Source of the DNA: Ypsolopha sequella
Lineage: Eukaryota; Arthropoda; Insecta; Lepidoptera; Ypsolophidae
Direction: 5' to 3'
DNA: 64,000 nt
NCBI GenBank assembly: GCA_934047225.1
Contig: OW203986.1
Location: forward strand, 11,163,221 to 11,227,220
The notes under the pieces are model-generated. The model saw nothing but the letters and a program-made list of their open reading frames with translations, had not been told where the DNA came from and did not search any database. A program made the translations under genes and the position numbers. Below are positions 23,266 through 35,213 of the stretch, in pieces; position 1 is the stretch's first letter; every line of letters begins with the position of its first letter.

Positions 23266-24065
23266 ATATAAAAAACCGGCCCAGTGCGATATGAGAGGAG
23301 TGACGTGAAATTCAACCCCAAGGCCAATCAATACCGTTATAATTCAACGTCTTTTAGCAAGCTATGAATGATAAGGAAATATTCCAAAACCCCTATATTT
23401 ATATTTATATATCTCCTGCCTGCCTATCCCTTCTGCATCCTGCCTTTGCTCCTTTTTCATTGTATGGGACCCTCGTGAAGTTAATTGGATTATTAATTCA
23501 ATATCCAGTTTTGGGTTTATATTCTTCATGAAATATCTAAACAGGTCCGTAACTATGTAACTTATTCCGTCTACGAGCTGACATACGTACGAACCGACAG
23601 ACTGACAGACAAAGACAGACATGGCTCCGTTTTGCCCTTTGGGTACAGAACTGTAAAAAGGCATGGTTTATTCCTTTTCTAAATAGAACGTTAAATTTTC
23701 AAGGTCTGTCATTTAAAAATTGATAGAAATGCAATAGGTAAGCCGTTTGCAAGTATGGTTAGCCGGTTACGCCTGGCAATTCTGTTATAGCAACAACAAG
23801 TCCGTGTGAAGTAATAAAGAACATAAATTAACGTACATACTGCCTTGTCTTGTTCAAAGAGCAAATTATTTAGCACGATACTATTTGTAAAGCTCAGGAT
23901 TGTTGAGGGTAAAGAAATTTTCAATACTTACACATCGTTTCGATTGATCAATGAGTGGCCTTAAATAAAAAAACCAGCCAAGTGCGAGTCGGACTCGCGC
24001 ACGAAGGGTTCCGTACCATTATCTATAACAACGGCCAAAAAAACATGCCTGTTGTATGGTTTTCA
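23266..24065 (+). repeat. CCGGCC-family repeats, forward copy and solo left end
   Basis: The copy at 23266-23657 begins AAAAAACCGGCCCAGTGCGA and ends CTCCGTTTTGCCCTTTGGG, TACAGAACTG. A second left end (CAGCCAAGTGCGAGTCGGAC) starts near 23967. The DNA between them is unassigned. Confidence 0.6.
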
Positions 24066-24473
24066 TCCGTGATGAAAACCTACCTATAAATATAGTAATT
24101 GTGCCCGAACTCTTTTTTATGTACAATTTTTCTTATTCTTTACAAACTCAAATCCTAATTGCCCTCATTATGTAACAGTTGCAAAAAAAAACTGTTAGTT
24201 AAACTATTTACTGGTTGGTCCGTTAGAATAACTATAAATTATGCTTGCAAGTTACATTTTCTAACGCTGTTTTAAAGACAATTTTTTAATGATTTTCTGT
24301 CTCAAATATGCACTGCACTACATGTGTTAATTTTGACATGCATAATACTATTTTATTATTATATATTTTTTTCAGGATTAATATGTTATATAATTATAAT
24401 TCTGTAGGGGTAGTATTTAAACAAACGATTATAAATTCAAATTTAAGGTGTCAAAAATACTGAATATATAGCG

Positions 24474-24720
24474 TACTAAAATACTAAGTGGGCGAAAGAC
24501 TGTGGGCGAATAAAAATGTTGAAAACAGCGACATGAAAATACAAATTTGAGTTGAGTTGAATAATTCTCAGGCGAACAATTTCCTATTTTAGTGACAATT
24601 TAATTTTACATTTTGAATTTTTCGCTTCGCTCGTCATTGCATTTTTTGACTTTTGGTGAAATATTTTCGATTTCATACTTTAAATTCGCCCACTCAGTAT
24701 TTTTAGTCGCACGCTTTGGT
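24474..24720 (+). repeat. Dispersed repeat C, copy 1
   Basis: Contains TACTAAGTGGGCGAAAGACT, TTCGCTTCGCTCGTC, GACTTTTGGTGA and TTTTCGATTTC. The latter blocks recur at 45630-45720, and GCCCACTCAGTATTTT is an inverted echo of the left end. Confidence 0.4.
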
Positions 24721-25169
24721 ATTTATTTCGGTCAGCACTTGAAGTCAGTAATTATATTTTTCTACTACCTTTATGAAAAAGTTCCATTTAATACTCGAAA
24801 TTAGTTTTGAAAATCGAACTTTCCGCACCCCGTTGCGGAATGACTATCAGGTCAGTTTGAAATATCGTATTCAAATTTCATTTAATGCAAAATTAGGTTC
24901 TTTTTGACGTTTGTCTCATTTCATGCTAAATTAGGTTATTTTCGACGTCCTTAGTTTGTCTTTACAATCGAAATTCCTTGCGTTCCGATTCACGACATAA
25001 TCGATTATATCGCGTCTGACATTCTTTTTTCTCAAAATGATACTGGCCACAAATAAAAGCGGCCGGCCGAAGCCTGCAAAAAAAAGGTAAAATCCGCGCC
25101 GCGCTTTGCAAAATCATAAAATATATTAAAATTGAAAGGAAAAATTTAATATTTAAATACATAAATCAG

Positions 25170-25310
25170 GTAGTAGAAAAAGTATCGTTCGCAACGAGTA
25201 AAAACGTTTTTTCTTACCCTGGGAATGTGAGCTTTTGACTAGTTTCATTCCTCGGGTAAGAAAATCCGCCATTTCATACTCGTCACGAAATATACTATTT
25301 TATTCACCCG
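25170..25310. repeat. Imperfect inverted repeat
   Basis: GAAAAAGTATCGTTCGCAAC, CTTACCCTGGGAATG pairs with CATTCCTCGGGTAAG and CTCGTCACGAAATATACTAT. MITE-like. Confidence 0.5.
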
Positions 25311-28025
25311 ATTAAAAATTTCCCATTCTGTAGTAGACAGGCGCGGTCGCAGCCTACGATTTTGGGAGTCATCTTGGCTCAATTATAGCAGCTCGACACA
25401 TTTTTATATTATTTTAATTAAACTTTTGATTTTTTTTCTACTTTTCGACTGTTTTTTATTTCAATGTTTAGATTTTAGTAGTTTATAATTGTTATTTTAG
25501 TTATATTTATTATTATAGTAAAATATTCCTGAACCGTATAGTTTTAGGAAATTTTCGAATCAACGTCAATGATTTTGGGGGGTCATGACCCCTGTGATCA
25601 CTCCCGTCGGGTCCCCTCTGGTAGTAGTAAGGAAGGCACAATAAAAGCAAATAAAACCAATAATTAAAAAAGTAACTAGTTCTGTATTTAACAAAAAGTA
25701 ATACTAACTATTAAGGCACAATTTGTTATAAATATTATAACAAACAACTATCCTAAATGCCACTATCGTCATGTACAAGTAAAATAAGGATAAGTAAATT
25801 TTATAAATTTTAACAAACAACACTAGTTTATTCCATTTAACAAATCCTTTGATAACTTTATAACACTTAATCATTTGAAAAAGAAATAACTGTAAAAAAT
25901 ACTGGCATTTTGTTGATAAAAAAAAGGGAATTCTTATCGATATGTCAAATTTTAAAGGCTTTACATTATTAAACTGTTAAAGATATTTTTCACATTGCCG
26001 AGCAAAAATCTCTACATTTTGCAAAATTATTATGAAATCAGATTAATTGTCCAAATGCAACGTCAATATCGAAACCGACAAGGAACTAAAATACTGAAAA
26101 TCTTTTAGTCCAAGTTTTAATAGCAAAACGTAGAGATTCAAACTTTGAATTCAAACATAGACTAGCGGTCTCTGTCGGATGGCCCCGATGTCGCTCCCTA
26201 GTCCCTATAGTGTATTTACTTAACTGTGATTCGTAACTACAAACGAATAACTAGATACAGGTACATATAAAACACTTTTTATAAACAATCCACTACGTGT
26301 ATATAAAATATTTTCGTACGATGCTCTTTCTTTGTTACTCTTCAGTACGCTTGACGCTACATCAGACAACTGGAGATGGACTTAGTGCCAACTGGAAAAA
26401 AAATACATATCAATTTCTGGAACGTACTATGCACAGTACCAATCCGCATTCCACCTCAAGAATCCCATAAAAATGGGTTTTGCCAATGGATATTCCAATT
26501 CAAAACTGCTTTTAAATTATTCATGGGGGACGATTACATAATCATAATGTAAACCAGTATCCAAAACATAGGAAACCGGTTGATCCTATTCAAAAATTTT
26601 GAAGTTGTGTAAATCTACGTTATTATCTTTACATGTTATACCTAAAGATGACATCCAATACGGCATAAAAAAATATCTCAAGTAAAATAACACCAAAAAC
26701 TGTTACAACAACATTTCGGTTCAATTGACGCTAGACTAGGGCCTTACATAAATATTTTGTCACTAAGTGCTTTAAGCGTCTCGAAAACGGCTCTTTGGAT
26801 CATATATTTTTCAATTGTCCCCAAAATTTGAACTGTTTTCCTGTCTATCCCAGTCTAATTGAATCTAATGCTTTCCTGCCTGTTAATATGTCATATTTAT
26901 TATCTAATCCTACTAAAATATATGTATCCTAGCAAAATTTATCCTATCAAATAACAATAAAATATATATAACTATGTTTTTTTTTACCTTTTTTTAATTG
27001 TACCGTGCGTTATGAACAAACGGCGTCTGAAAGTCTGAATCACTGACCATGTTAGAATCTAACTTGACACTGGCAAAAAGTGGCGCTTAAAATAGCAGCC
27101 GTCGCCAAGACACAAAAAAAATACTTTAATTCAACATGTTTGGATAAATATTACCTAATTTCAATGGACTAGAGGAACGGATTGCCTCCTAGGTCAACAT
27201 TATTGATAAACGAGAATATTGGCAGAGCAAATATTTCCATTACCTCCTTACTGACTTAGATCAACAAAACTATTTCCCAAATATTAATTTACGATCTAAT
27301 AACCATTGGAGTATTTATCCAAAACGGTAATGCCCCGTGTTCTTATATAATTGCGTAAACATCAAGAGAGATAAAACGATAAAAAATCATAATTGAGAAC
27401 CTTCGAGACTGATGGCCCTTTTGTAAATTCATTCATGTTGCAGTATTCATGATTTGCAACTATTAGGTCAAGGGTCTCAAGTCTTTTTTGCATCTTTCTT
27501 GGCAATAATATCGAGTAAATCTTTATGACACATCGCCGTTTATGGGGTCAAGATCCCCAAAATGAAATAAATTGTTTTACACCATTCGAACTGATAATAA
27601 TCATCGAGTGTATGTTACGGCACATGTGTTCTTAGCTTTAAAAAGGGCCATTACTGTAAACGGACTTTGACCTCTATTACATTATCAAGTCAAATCTTCT
27701 GTCCTCGAAACTAGAAATTTTCTCGTACTATCGGAATAAGTTCCACTAACCCCCTTTTCGCTCCTTTGGCAATAAAATGAAAAGTAGTACCGCGTGATTT
27801 ACCTCAATTGTCTTCTTTGTATGCGTCAATACTGTAAGCGTAGTCTTACATTATCTAATTAGTATCGATAGCAATCAAGATTCTCATATCAGTAATAGTT
27901 GCATGCTATTTATGCCTGAGCAAGCAAAACTTTTATGTACCTAGTACACTATACATATGTAACTCCACATGCATAACAATAACAAGTTATAGTCTAAACT
28001 GGAAAAACAAGGAATAAAATTATAA
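25311..28025. other. Long stretch with nothing recognisable
   Basis: About 2.7 kb of AT-rich sequence with no open frame over 60 codons, no inverted repeat I could see and no match to the repeat families above. It could be unique intergenic DNA or very old repeats. Confidence 0.5.
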
Positions 28026-28178
28026 GATTATTGCAAAACGGCTCACCTCAATAAGTATTCTTGATCGGGATAGCCGACCAGTTTCAGCAGCCCCATAAGA
28101 AGGCAGTCTTAATCTGCTGAAACTGGTCGGCTATCCCGATCAAAAATACTTATTGAGGTGATCCGTTTTGCAATAATC
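28026..28178. repeat. Hairpin family H, copy 2 (65-bp arms)
   Basis: Arms 28026-28090 and 28114-28178 differ at two positions; the loop is 23 nt. Ends are GATTATTGCAAAACGG; core is GATCGGGATAGCCGACCAGT. The right flank CTCAAGTTTCATACAATTCG is shared with copy 3. Confidence 0.93.
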
Positions 28179-28734
28179 ATGTTTTATACTCAAGTTTCAT
28201 ACAATTCGATAATAAAATTACAAGTTTGTGAACAAAGAGTGCTTTAAATTTATTACAATTTCTGTACTGTGCGAGTGATTTCGATACTTAGGCAATCACT
28301 CACCTAGTTACATCCACGTTCCATGAAGGTCCGTGACTGAAAATTTAAGATCGAATAATTTTTCTTTTATTTTTTGTCTGGGCTTTTTGATTTAGCCAAG
28401 TGGTAAATTAATGACTATAAAGTCATAAAGGTTGTATATGTCAGCAACAAAAGTAATCTGGCAGAAGCCGCAAAAGCAAAAGATAGAAGTCATAACAAGT
28501 TATACATATAAGTAATTAAGTCAGTTCAGTGTACACTTTATGTCACTCATAATGATTATACGGGTTTTCTCAATGAAGGTGTTGTTAACTTTTTCAAACT
28601 GTAAAAAAATTACGTCGTGACACTCCCAAAAACTTCATGTTGATCGAGCAAGTTCTTTTTTTTATACTGTGACAGACAGACAGACAAATCTTTACACTAA
28701 TAACGAAATTTAAATTACAGTGGGCAAATTTGGT

Positions 28735-29411
28735 CCAAGCGCCGCCAAGATCAAGACATATTTTAAATGAAAGGACATAATGTAGTCCTCAAGCAAGCAG
28801 AACCCCATCAAAATCTATCCGAGAGATTTCGAGATACAACTAATTATGTTTTACAACCTCTCGTACTTCAGTTCTTGTAATTAACACGGAGCCCCGACGA
28901 AAGTTTTTGCAAATGTAAAAATCTTAACGAATACATTTTTTATTTTTTTTTTATTTTGATGGGGTTTTACTTGCTTGAAGACTACATCCATCTATCCATC
29001 CATCAGCCTAATTCGTCCACTGCTGGACATAAGCCTTTCCAGGACTTTGCCACTCCCGGCGGTCATTCTTATTATAAGAATTGCCCATACTCACACACGC
29101 TGGGTAGGCGGGTTGGTGAACGCGGTACCGGAACCCTCGCACCAGTGACGCTGCTGCCCGTCACCACTCTGTTCCATATAAGGCCCGGCTATTAGGGATG
29201 GATATACCGCCATCCATCGGTCCCAGGCATGGTGGGCCTCCTGGTTTTTGCCTGTGAGCTGTCCTCTTACTCTCCCCCGAATTACTTTGAGGGGGTATCC
29301 AAGTAAGATGGTGGTACCTCCACAGTCGAGCCCGGCATCAGTTCTACCACCTGAAGACTACATTATATTCTTTTATTTAAGATATATCTTAATATTGGCG
29401 GCGCTTGGACC
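28735..29411. mobile_element. Foldback MITE interrupted by a retroelement
   Basis: The left end GGTCCAAGCGCCGCCAA is repeated inverted at the right end (TTGGCGGCGCTTGGACC). Inverted homology continues inward for about 80 bp (left AATGTAGTCCTCAAGCAAGC, right GCTTGAAGACTACATT). The nested SINE-like copy splits the right arm. Without it the element would be about 300 bp. Confidence 0.65.
28986..29351 (-). mobile_element. SINE-like element with LINE-derived tail, copy 2 (nested)
   Basis: Reverse-oriented relative of the element at 549-932, with the same start (GGTGGTAGAACTGATGCCGG in reverse) and a (GGAT)n-type tail. It is flanked by TGAAGACTACAT at 28976-28987 and 29352-29363, a clear target-site duplication. 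It sits inside a foldback element (28735-29411), so it inserted later. Confidence 0.75.
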
Positions 29412-29461
29412 AACTCCCATACAAGTTTGCACCTGTCATTTGTAATGATAATTTGACCACC

Positions 29462-29740
29462 TCTGTCTGTGGTCCAATGGTTCCAGTACTCGAAGAACGA
29501 TCCGGAGGTCGCGAGTTCAAATCTCGAGGCACTTTGTGTTCAGTTCGCGTATTTCGAAAGGCACGTTACTAATGCAGTAAACGCAGCGTCCATATTTGCG
29601 TCTAAATTATAGTGACAGGGCTCACCAAGTCACCATTACGCTGGGACGTAATAATCGTCGGTGAATCGTGGAGTGTGGACTGTGACTTACATTTCACACA
29701 CCACTTACACCCCCTTGGAGGATCATGTCATGACGATGTA
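29462..29740 (+). mobile_element. tRNA-derived SINE, head type B, abutting gene 2
   Basis: The head GTGGTCCAATGGTTCCAG with B box GAGTTCAAATC is followed by GCACTTTGTGTTCAGT, GGGCTCACCAAGT, GCTGGGACGTAATAATC and the shared tail GTGGACTGTGACTTAC ... CATGTCATGACGATGTA. It ends 3 nt from the gene 2 stop codon, antisense to that gene. Confidence 0.75.
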
Positions 29741-29742
29741 CT

Positions 29743-32154
29743 TTACCTGCTGTATGAATGTGATTTGTAGGGCACAATTTCGATGGTCTTGGAGTGCTGC
29801 TTGCTCTTCGCCGCTAAAGCGGCGCCTGCGACGGCTCCACCCACGGCGGTCACCTTGGCGGCTTTCAGTCCGAGAACTCCTGGAATATAAAAATGAGCAG
29901 GAGATTAAAAATATGGAAAAATATTATTGTCTAAACATGGTGAAATTTAATCAACCGCCTGAATTCATACTGGAGACTCGGCTAGTGATCAGGAACAAAG
30001 TTCAATTACCACTTTCTTGGAAATCTAAAAAAAAAATTTTTGCTCCCATTCACACTAGACTAGTTCAATTACAAATCCTAGTATAGGTAGCATAGGAGAA
30101 AAAAAATCTTTTTTTCGAATTTCACCTTACTGATCGTTAAACATTGTTCCTGATCACTAACCGAGTCTCCAGTATGAATTCAAGCGGTTGATTAAATTTC
30201 ACCTTATATAGAGTTGGCGTTCTATTATGTTTGTTACACAGACCATAGTCCGTGGTTTGTTGTAACATGACAGTGATGTTTATTTATGACTGTAGAAGGT
30301 AATAAGCCAACTACAGTAAATAATTTACAACTGGAAAATGAATGGTGGGAAAATACAACAAGAAGTTTGAATAAAGAACAGAAAAGAATTTTGTATATTA
30401 TTTATATTAACATGTCAACCATAATGTAAATTGTCCCTTGTGATGTCATCAATAGCAATGACCCTATCAGCCATCTGGCCAACATTTACATAACCTTGGA
30501 TATGTTGTATATTGTATGTGAAAATTATAACAAACTGCTGAGTCATGAGACGTTGTCTTTGGATGCCTAACATGTGAAAAACCTTATTGACATATTTAGT
30601 TACATTTAGAGATCATTGGCATTGGACTTTGTACCTATCTTAATATCCTTCACTATAAAGGTGCTAATGTAGTACTGCAAGTGTTTATAGTGTTTATTTT
30701 TCACCGTATTCTATTTATTTTATAAGGACGAAATATGCCTTGTAAAAATTGTATTAAAGTATTTATGTATATACCTATTTTACCTTTTTTACCTATTTTA
30801 CCTTAGTATTACCTTTTGAATTTGAACTTGAATTTGAATTTGTAGCTTGACGTGTTCTTGACAGTACATTCTATACAGAGTGTAAACTTAATTCTGTACT
30901 TCCTTCTCAAAGCATATTCTGGTTCCTTAAACTAACACATTTCAGCATTACGGAGCCCTAAAAATAAGTTTTGTTTTTAATGTTAATACAAACTGTCCCG
31001 ATCAACGAAAGACTCGACTTGTTTTTTTTATTTGTGTAGGCAAGATTATTTGTTTAGAAAAGAAGAAATTTTTGTTATAAATCTGATCAGTTCTGATGTT
31101 TTAATGCTTAATAATTTAAAGAATTTTAGTAGCAACTGCATAATTCAATTTCAATCCTGTATATGAATGAGCCCAATAGGCATGTTGTGTCATGTCAAGA
31201 GAAACGGGTAAGTACTCTTTTACAATGAGTCTTTTACGTTTATTTAAAAATACTTGTTTTAAGCCTTGACCGAAAATAAACATTTCACTAATTTTGTAGG
31301 TTGAAAGTCATCTCGCATCTCCTTAAAACCGACCTAGTTCAGTTTTAATGTTTACATTAGGCAGAGGATGATCTGATAAGTAATGGATAAATTATGAAAA
31401 TTGGTGAAAAGAAATCCAAAAACCAATATACTCGTATATTCGTATGAGACATGCCCAATGCCCATATGCAAAAGCTCTAAAGAAATAGTTTGTAAGATTT
31501 CTCGCTGCTCTAGTTGTAAAGTGTGTTAAACGTTTCCCTAGTGAGATAAGTTTGTAGGATTTCAATAGTCCATTATTAAAATCTTTGAAACTCTGCCAGT
31601 GGCTTCCTATAAATGATGCCTTGAACTGTTGAAAGTTTCAAAACTGTTCAAAAGTGGCGCTGAATAAATGGAGAGCCCGTTTCCATTTAGGTACATTGCC
31701 ATTTACAAATATTTTCCCTGACTAGACCCTGTTATCATTTTAAATTAATGACGGGTAACAGATAGACCTAGACATTCAGTAATACAATATTGGTTTTTAA
31801 GAAAAATTTAAATTATATCTAAGTCAGAACTGACACACAAATACTAAACAAAATACAGTTTCTTTCACATTTTAATGAGCATGCTTCGCAGTTGCTACTT
31901 TAAGTAGTACAAATAAATCTTCATATATATATCAAAGAAGTATTGTACATACCCAGAAGAAGTTTCTTTTTGAGCAACAGCAGACCTCTCTTGCTTCTCT
32001 GACTTCTCTGCTGTTCCGATGCGTCATACGCCGCTTCATGCACTGATTCCAGGGTTTCAGCAGCTACGTTCAGGTCACGAGATTCAGGCTCGATAGCCTT
32101 GGCGCAGGTCACCGCAACGAAGCAAGCCAGCAGGATGATGGTGGAAGTCTGCAT
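29743..32154 (-). CDS. Gene 2: small secreted Ala/Val/Lys-rich protein, paralogue of gene 1
   Basis: Coding exons are 32154-31953 and 29879-29743, giving 112 residues. The donor is G|GTATGT at 31952 and the acceptor is tttttatattccag ending at 29880; the intron is phase 1. Residues 1-18 are a signal peptide (MQTSTIILLACFVAVTCA). An acidic, Gln/Ser-rich pro-region ends in SQRSKR with the cut site at 54-56, the same positions as in gene 1. The mature part begins GLLLLKKKLLLG, passes through the intron junction into VLGLKAAKVTAVGGAVAGAA, and ends SKTIEIVPYKSHSYSR with TAA. The start ATG lies 8 nt after the acceptor cattctcttcag. The 2.1-kb intron carries a foldback MITE about 60 bp from its 3' end. 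The TAA overlaps CAG|GTAAAG, a fair splice donor, so the tail could continue into an unseen exon. A SINE ends 3 nt beyond the stop. The function is unknown. Confidence 0.75.
29939..30203. mobile_element. Foldback MITE, TCATACTGGAG family, copy 2 (gene 2 intron)
   Basis: GGTGAAATTTAATCAACCGC, GAATTCATACTGGAGACTCG at the left is inverted at the right with few mismatches. It starts about 60 bp upstream of the acceptor of the last visible gene 2 exon. Confidence 0.8.
30204..31952. other. Remainder of gene 2 intron
   Basis: AT-rich with a short tract TTTGAATTTGAACTTGAATT near 30818 that resembles the (TTTGAA)n tail at 36764, suggesting a LINE tail. Otherwise nothing recognised. Confidence 0.4.
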
Positions 32155-32713
32155 TTTGGGTTCTGAAGAGAATGTAGTCGAAATCAGTATGTCTTCTTTG
32201 ATATTGACTGAGGTAAGTGTCAGTAAATATAAACAAGTTAAGAAAGTGTGAGGTTAAAAATAGATTAGTCATAATCGAATATCAAGTTACTTTTTTAACC
32301 GGCTTATCTTTTAAGCAGATGTTCCAAAACAACTTCACAATGACACAAGTATTCAAATTAACACAGAATTATTAAGTAGAAATAAACATAAAATGTTCTC
32401 TATATTTTAACGACCCTAGATGGAATTTATTATTATTGTCAACTAATAAAATATATACAAATAGCCCATTAATATACACAGAATCGAATCGATAGGGAGA
32501 TATGCTCCTTAAATTTTTCAGTTCAAGATACACAACACGGAAAACACTTCACTGAAAACACTCAACTACTCCCAAAATCCCAACTCTAAGTAATTCAATT
32601 AAATCCATTGTTGAAATAAATCCATAAAGTGCACTAAAACTTTTGCTAGTTTAGTACCTTGGTTCCTTGGATGGTCACAACACTGCACTAAAGGCACTGA
32701 TTCACGGATGATG
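32155..32713 (-). other. Gene 2 5'UTR exon and leader intron
   Basis: The proposed noncoding first exon runs from about 32713 to 32658 and ends AACCAAG|GTACTA. The leader intron runs to the acceptor at 32163 (cattctcttcag), and 8 nt (AACCCAAA) then precede the ATG. Exon and intron sizes are inferred from splice consensus and the TATA position, not from transcripts. Confidence 0.5.
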
Positions 32714-32734
32714 ACACTGCGCTCGCGCCGAAAT

Positions 32735-32742
32735 CTTTTATA
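32735..32742 (-). promoter_or_regulatory. TATA box, gene 2 promoter
   Basis: TATAAAAG on the minus strand, followed after 24-30 bp by GCAGTG and TCATCATC, either of which could be an initiator. It lies about 80 bp upstream of the proposed first donor. The same box, preceded by the same GACC, occurs above gene 1. Confidence 0.55.
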
Positions 32743-33009
32743 GGTCCATTGCAAATCAGGGGCTTGGGCAGTTGGGGAGGGCACAACATGCGATGGGCAG
32801 TGCATGCTTAAGTACAGGTCAGCACGCATTCCTTACGTTGGATAGTACTTATCGTTTATAATTTTTTAAAGAAAGAAGCTCAGAGGCTGCTGAATTTGTT
32901 CGACAGACGCTACCATTTTAGCGGCTTGTTTTTTGTTGCCATGGTATCTATATTATTGTTGTTATTTACCATAATGTTCCGTGGGTAAATGGATTCCGTA
33001 CCCGTATTA

Positions 33010-33996
33010 TGTGGTGGTACGGAACCATTAGTGCGCGAGTCAAATTTGCACTTGGCCAAATTATTTAGTAACGGCTAGAGATAGTATGTTGGTCCTATTA
33101 TTTTTTTAAATACACAGGGTACCTTAGTTACCGTTGACGCGAAATTTCGAATTTGGCGCAAGTACGTAAAAATTAAACAAATGTTAAGAAAAAAACTGGT
33201 CAAGTTCGAGTAGGACTTGCGGCCTGAGGGTTCCGTACCATTTAAATTAGTTAATATACTTAAATTAATTTAACAGAAATCTCAAACTTTCCATTATCTA
33301 CAAAATGTATAAAACAAAACTACAAAATTAAGTTGGTTGAGTATTTCATTTCATTTATTTAATTCATTTACAATAAATATTGCATTTGAATGTTAATAAT
33401 TTCAAAATATGCTTATTTACGACTACGTACTTACAAGCTAAATTATAAAAGTATTTGGGGATGTAACCCTAGAATTAGAAATAGTTATTTAAATACAGCA
33501 TACGGTGCAGAATATTCGGAAATTACAAATTTCTAACTACTTTGATCTTAGAGTAGACCCCGTAACAAAAATGGTCTAAAAATTACAAAGCCGCCCTTTT
33601 TTTATTTTTGAAAACAAAAAATGAAAAATAAATTTAAACTCTACTTAATGATCTTTAGGCAATGACACACCACATGCAAAGGTAAATTTAAAAAAAATTG
33701 CGGCTTCATTTTCAGGTATAAGGCTCTCCCTAAAAAATATTTTAACTACCCCAGTACTGCATCCCACACACCCCACATGTAAAGGTAAGAAAAACAATTT
33801 TTTTGCTGCTCCATTTTCATGTATGAGGCCCTCCCTAAAACATAATTTAATTACATTTTTTTATTCAATATTCAATATTGTGTAAAATGTTGATCCAAAA
33901 CTGAATATTGAAATAAAACATTGATATATTTTGATATATGTATGTATTGTGTAAAATGTTGATCCAAAACCGAATATTGAATTAAATAAATTACAT

Positions 33997-34031
<35 letters not shown>

Positions 34032-35213
34032 GTGGAGTGACATTAATAGGACTCCATTTTGCCCTTTGGGTGCGGAACCCTAAAAAACTAAAATTACTAA
34101 TATATCATAGTGTCATATCACACACATATGTAAATTTCTTTTATTTTAGTTTCTCTTTGTGATTCCTTATCCTAAATTTTTAAGTTTATGTAAATACGAT
34201 TTTGTGCTTTAACTTTAATGTGTAAATTGTTGTTTTCTCATCATGGAAAAACTTTACATTTAAACCCTTAGGATCACTTGGTTATCCGTCTGTCTAACCT
34301 GCCTGCCTGTCTGCCTGTGTATCAAGGACCTTATACTAAGGAAGAGCTTGAGGTATCGAGTTGAAATTACTAATATCGCATACCAAGGTAAAATTCAAGC
34401 GTGTTTTGCCGCAAATGAAAGAGTCACATAGTTTAAAACATTAATTTCAAATTATATGTTTTATATCTAATTATTTGTTTTATATTTCTTGTTTAGTAAT
34501 GGAATTAGTGTCTTTCCTATCTCTTTTATTTTATCTGAAAATGTATTTGGTTTCGATTTTTTATGTACCAGAGTAATAATTGTATAGTTTAGTTATTTAA
34601 ATTGATTAAGATAGCATGTGACGATTGAAATTGGTATCCAAAAACGGAAATCAAATAATTATGATTTAAAATTGTAAATTAATAACAAACTAATTGTTTT
34701 TTTTAGTAATCAGGGTACCCTGCCCGGCGATAGCGATGACTTAAATAATGTCTTTTATTTGTTTTAAATTAATTTATTTTTAGGCGTTTAGTTTGTTTAA
34801 GTTTTAAATATTTTAGTTTAATAGTTTATTTGTTAATTTATAATCTTATAACTAAAACAAAGTTAAATACGTAAATGTACAACAGTTTACAATTGTAAAA
34901 ATAATAACATTATATTATATTTTCTCCCAGAAAGGCTGATAACCAGGGAGCTAAGATATCACACCCCCTCTCATCAAAGATTGGGGAGGCTGCTCCCTAA
35001 AATAAGTTTACTTTGTAATGCATATTTTTATATTGTCATATGAATGTTATTTAACTTATTTTAATAAAAACAGGTGTAATAATAATAATGTAATTTATGT
35101 CTTTGTAATTTTTGTTCAAATAATTTAAGTCTGCCTATATATACTAATTTGACTAATTTGACACGTAACGAACCTAAGGGCTTGAGCCTAATCACACTTG
35201 ACCGGTTTTTTTT
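33010..35213. repeat. CCGGCC-family cluster: reverse end, full forward copy, reverse copy
   Basis: 33010-33058 is a reverse left end. 33190-34087 is a forward copy from AAAACTGGTCAAGTTCGAG to GGTGCGGAACCCTAAAAAA with a (CAGA)n tract near its end. 34255-35213 is a reverse copy ending CACTTGACCGGTTTTTTTT. All are noncoding. Confidence 0.65.
33998..34032 (+). repeat. (CAGA)n microsatellite
   Basis: An uninterrupted 35-bp CAGA tract inside the right end of a CCGGCC-family copy, where other copies have only two to four units. Confidence 0.95.

Noticed and set aside
29661..30086. 141-codon plus-strand frame, the second longest in the window
   Set aside because: It runs through a SINE tail, antisense to the gene 2 exon and into a foldback MITE; no coherent protein.
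33998..34032. CRISPR-like regular repeats
   Set aside because: It is a simple CAGA microsatellite; no spaced direct repeats of CRISPR type exist anywhere in the window.
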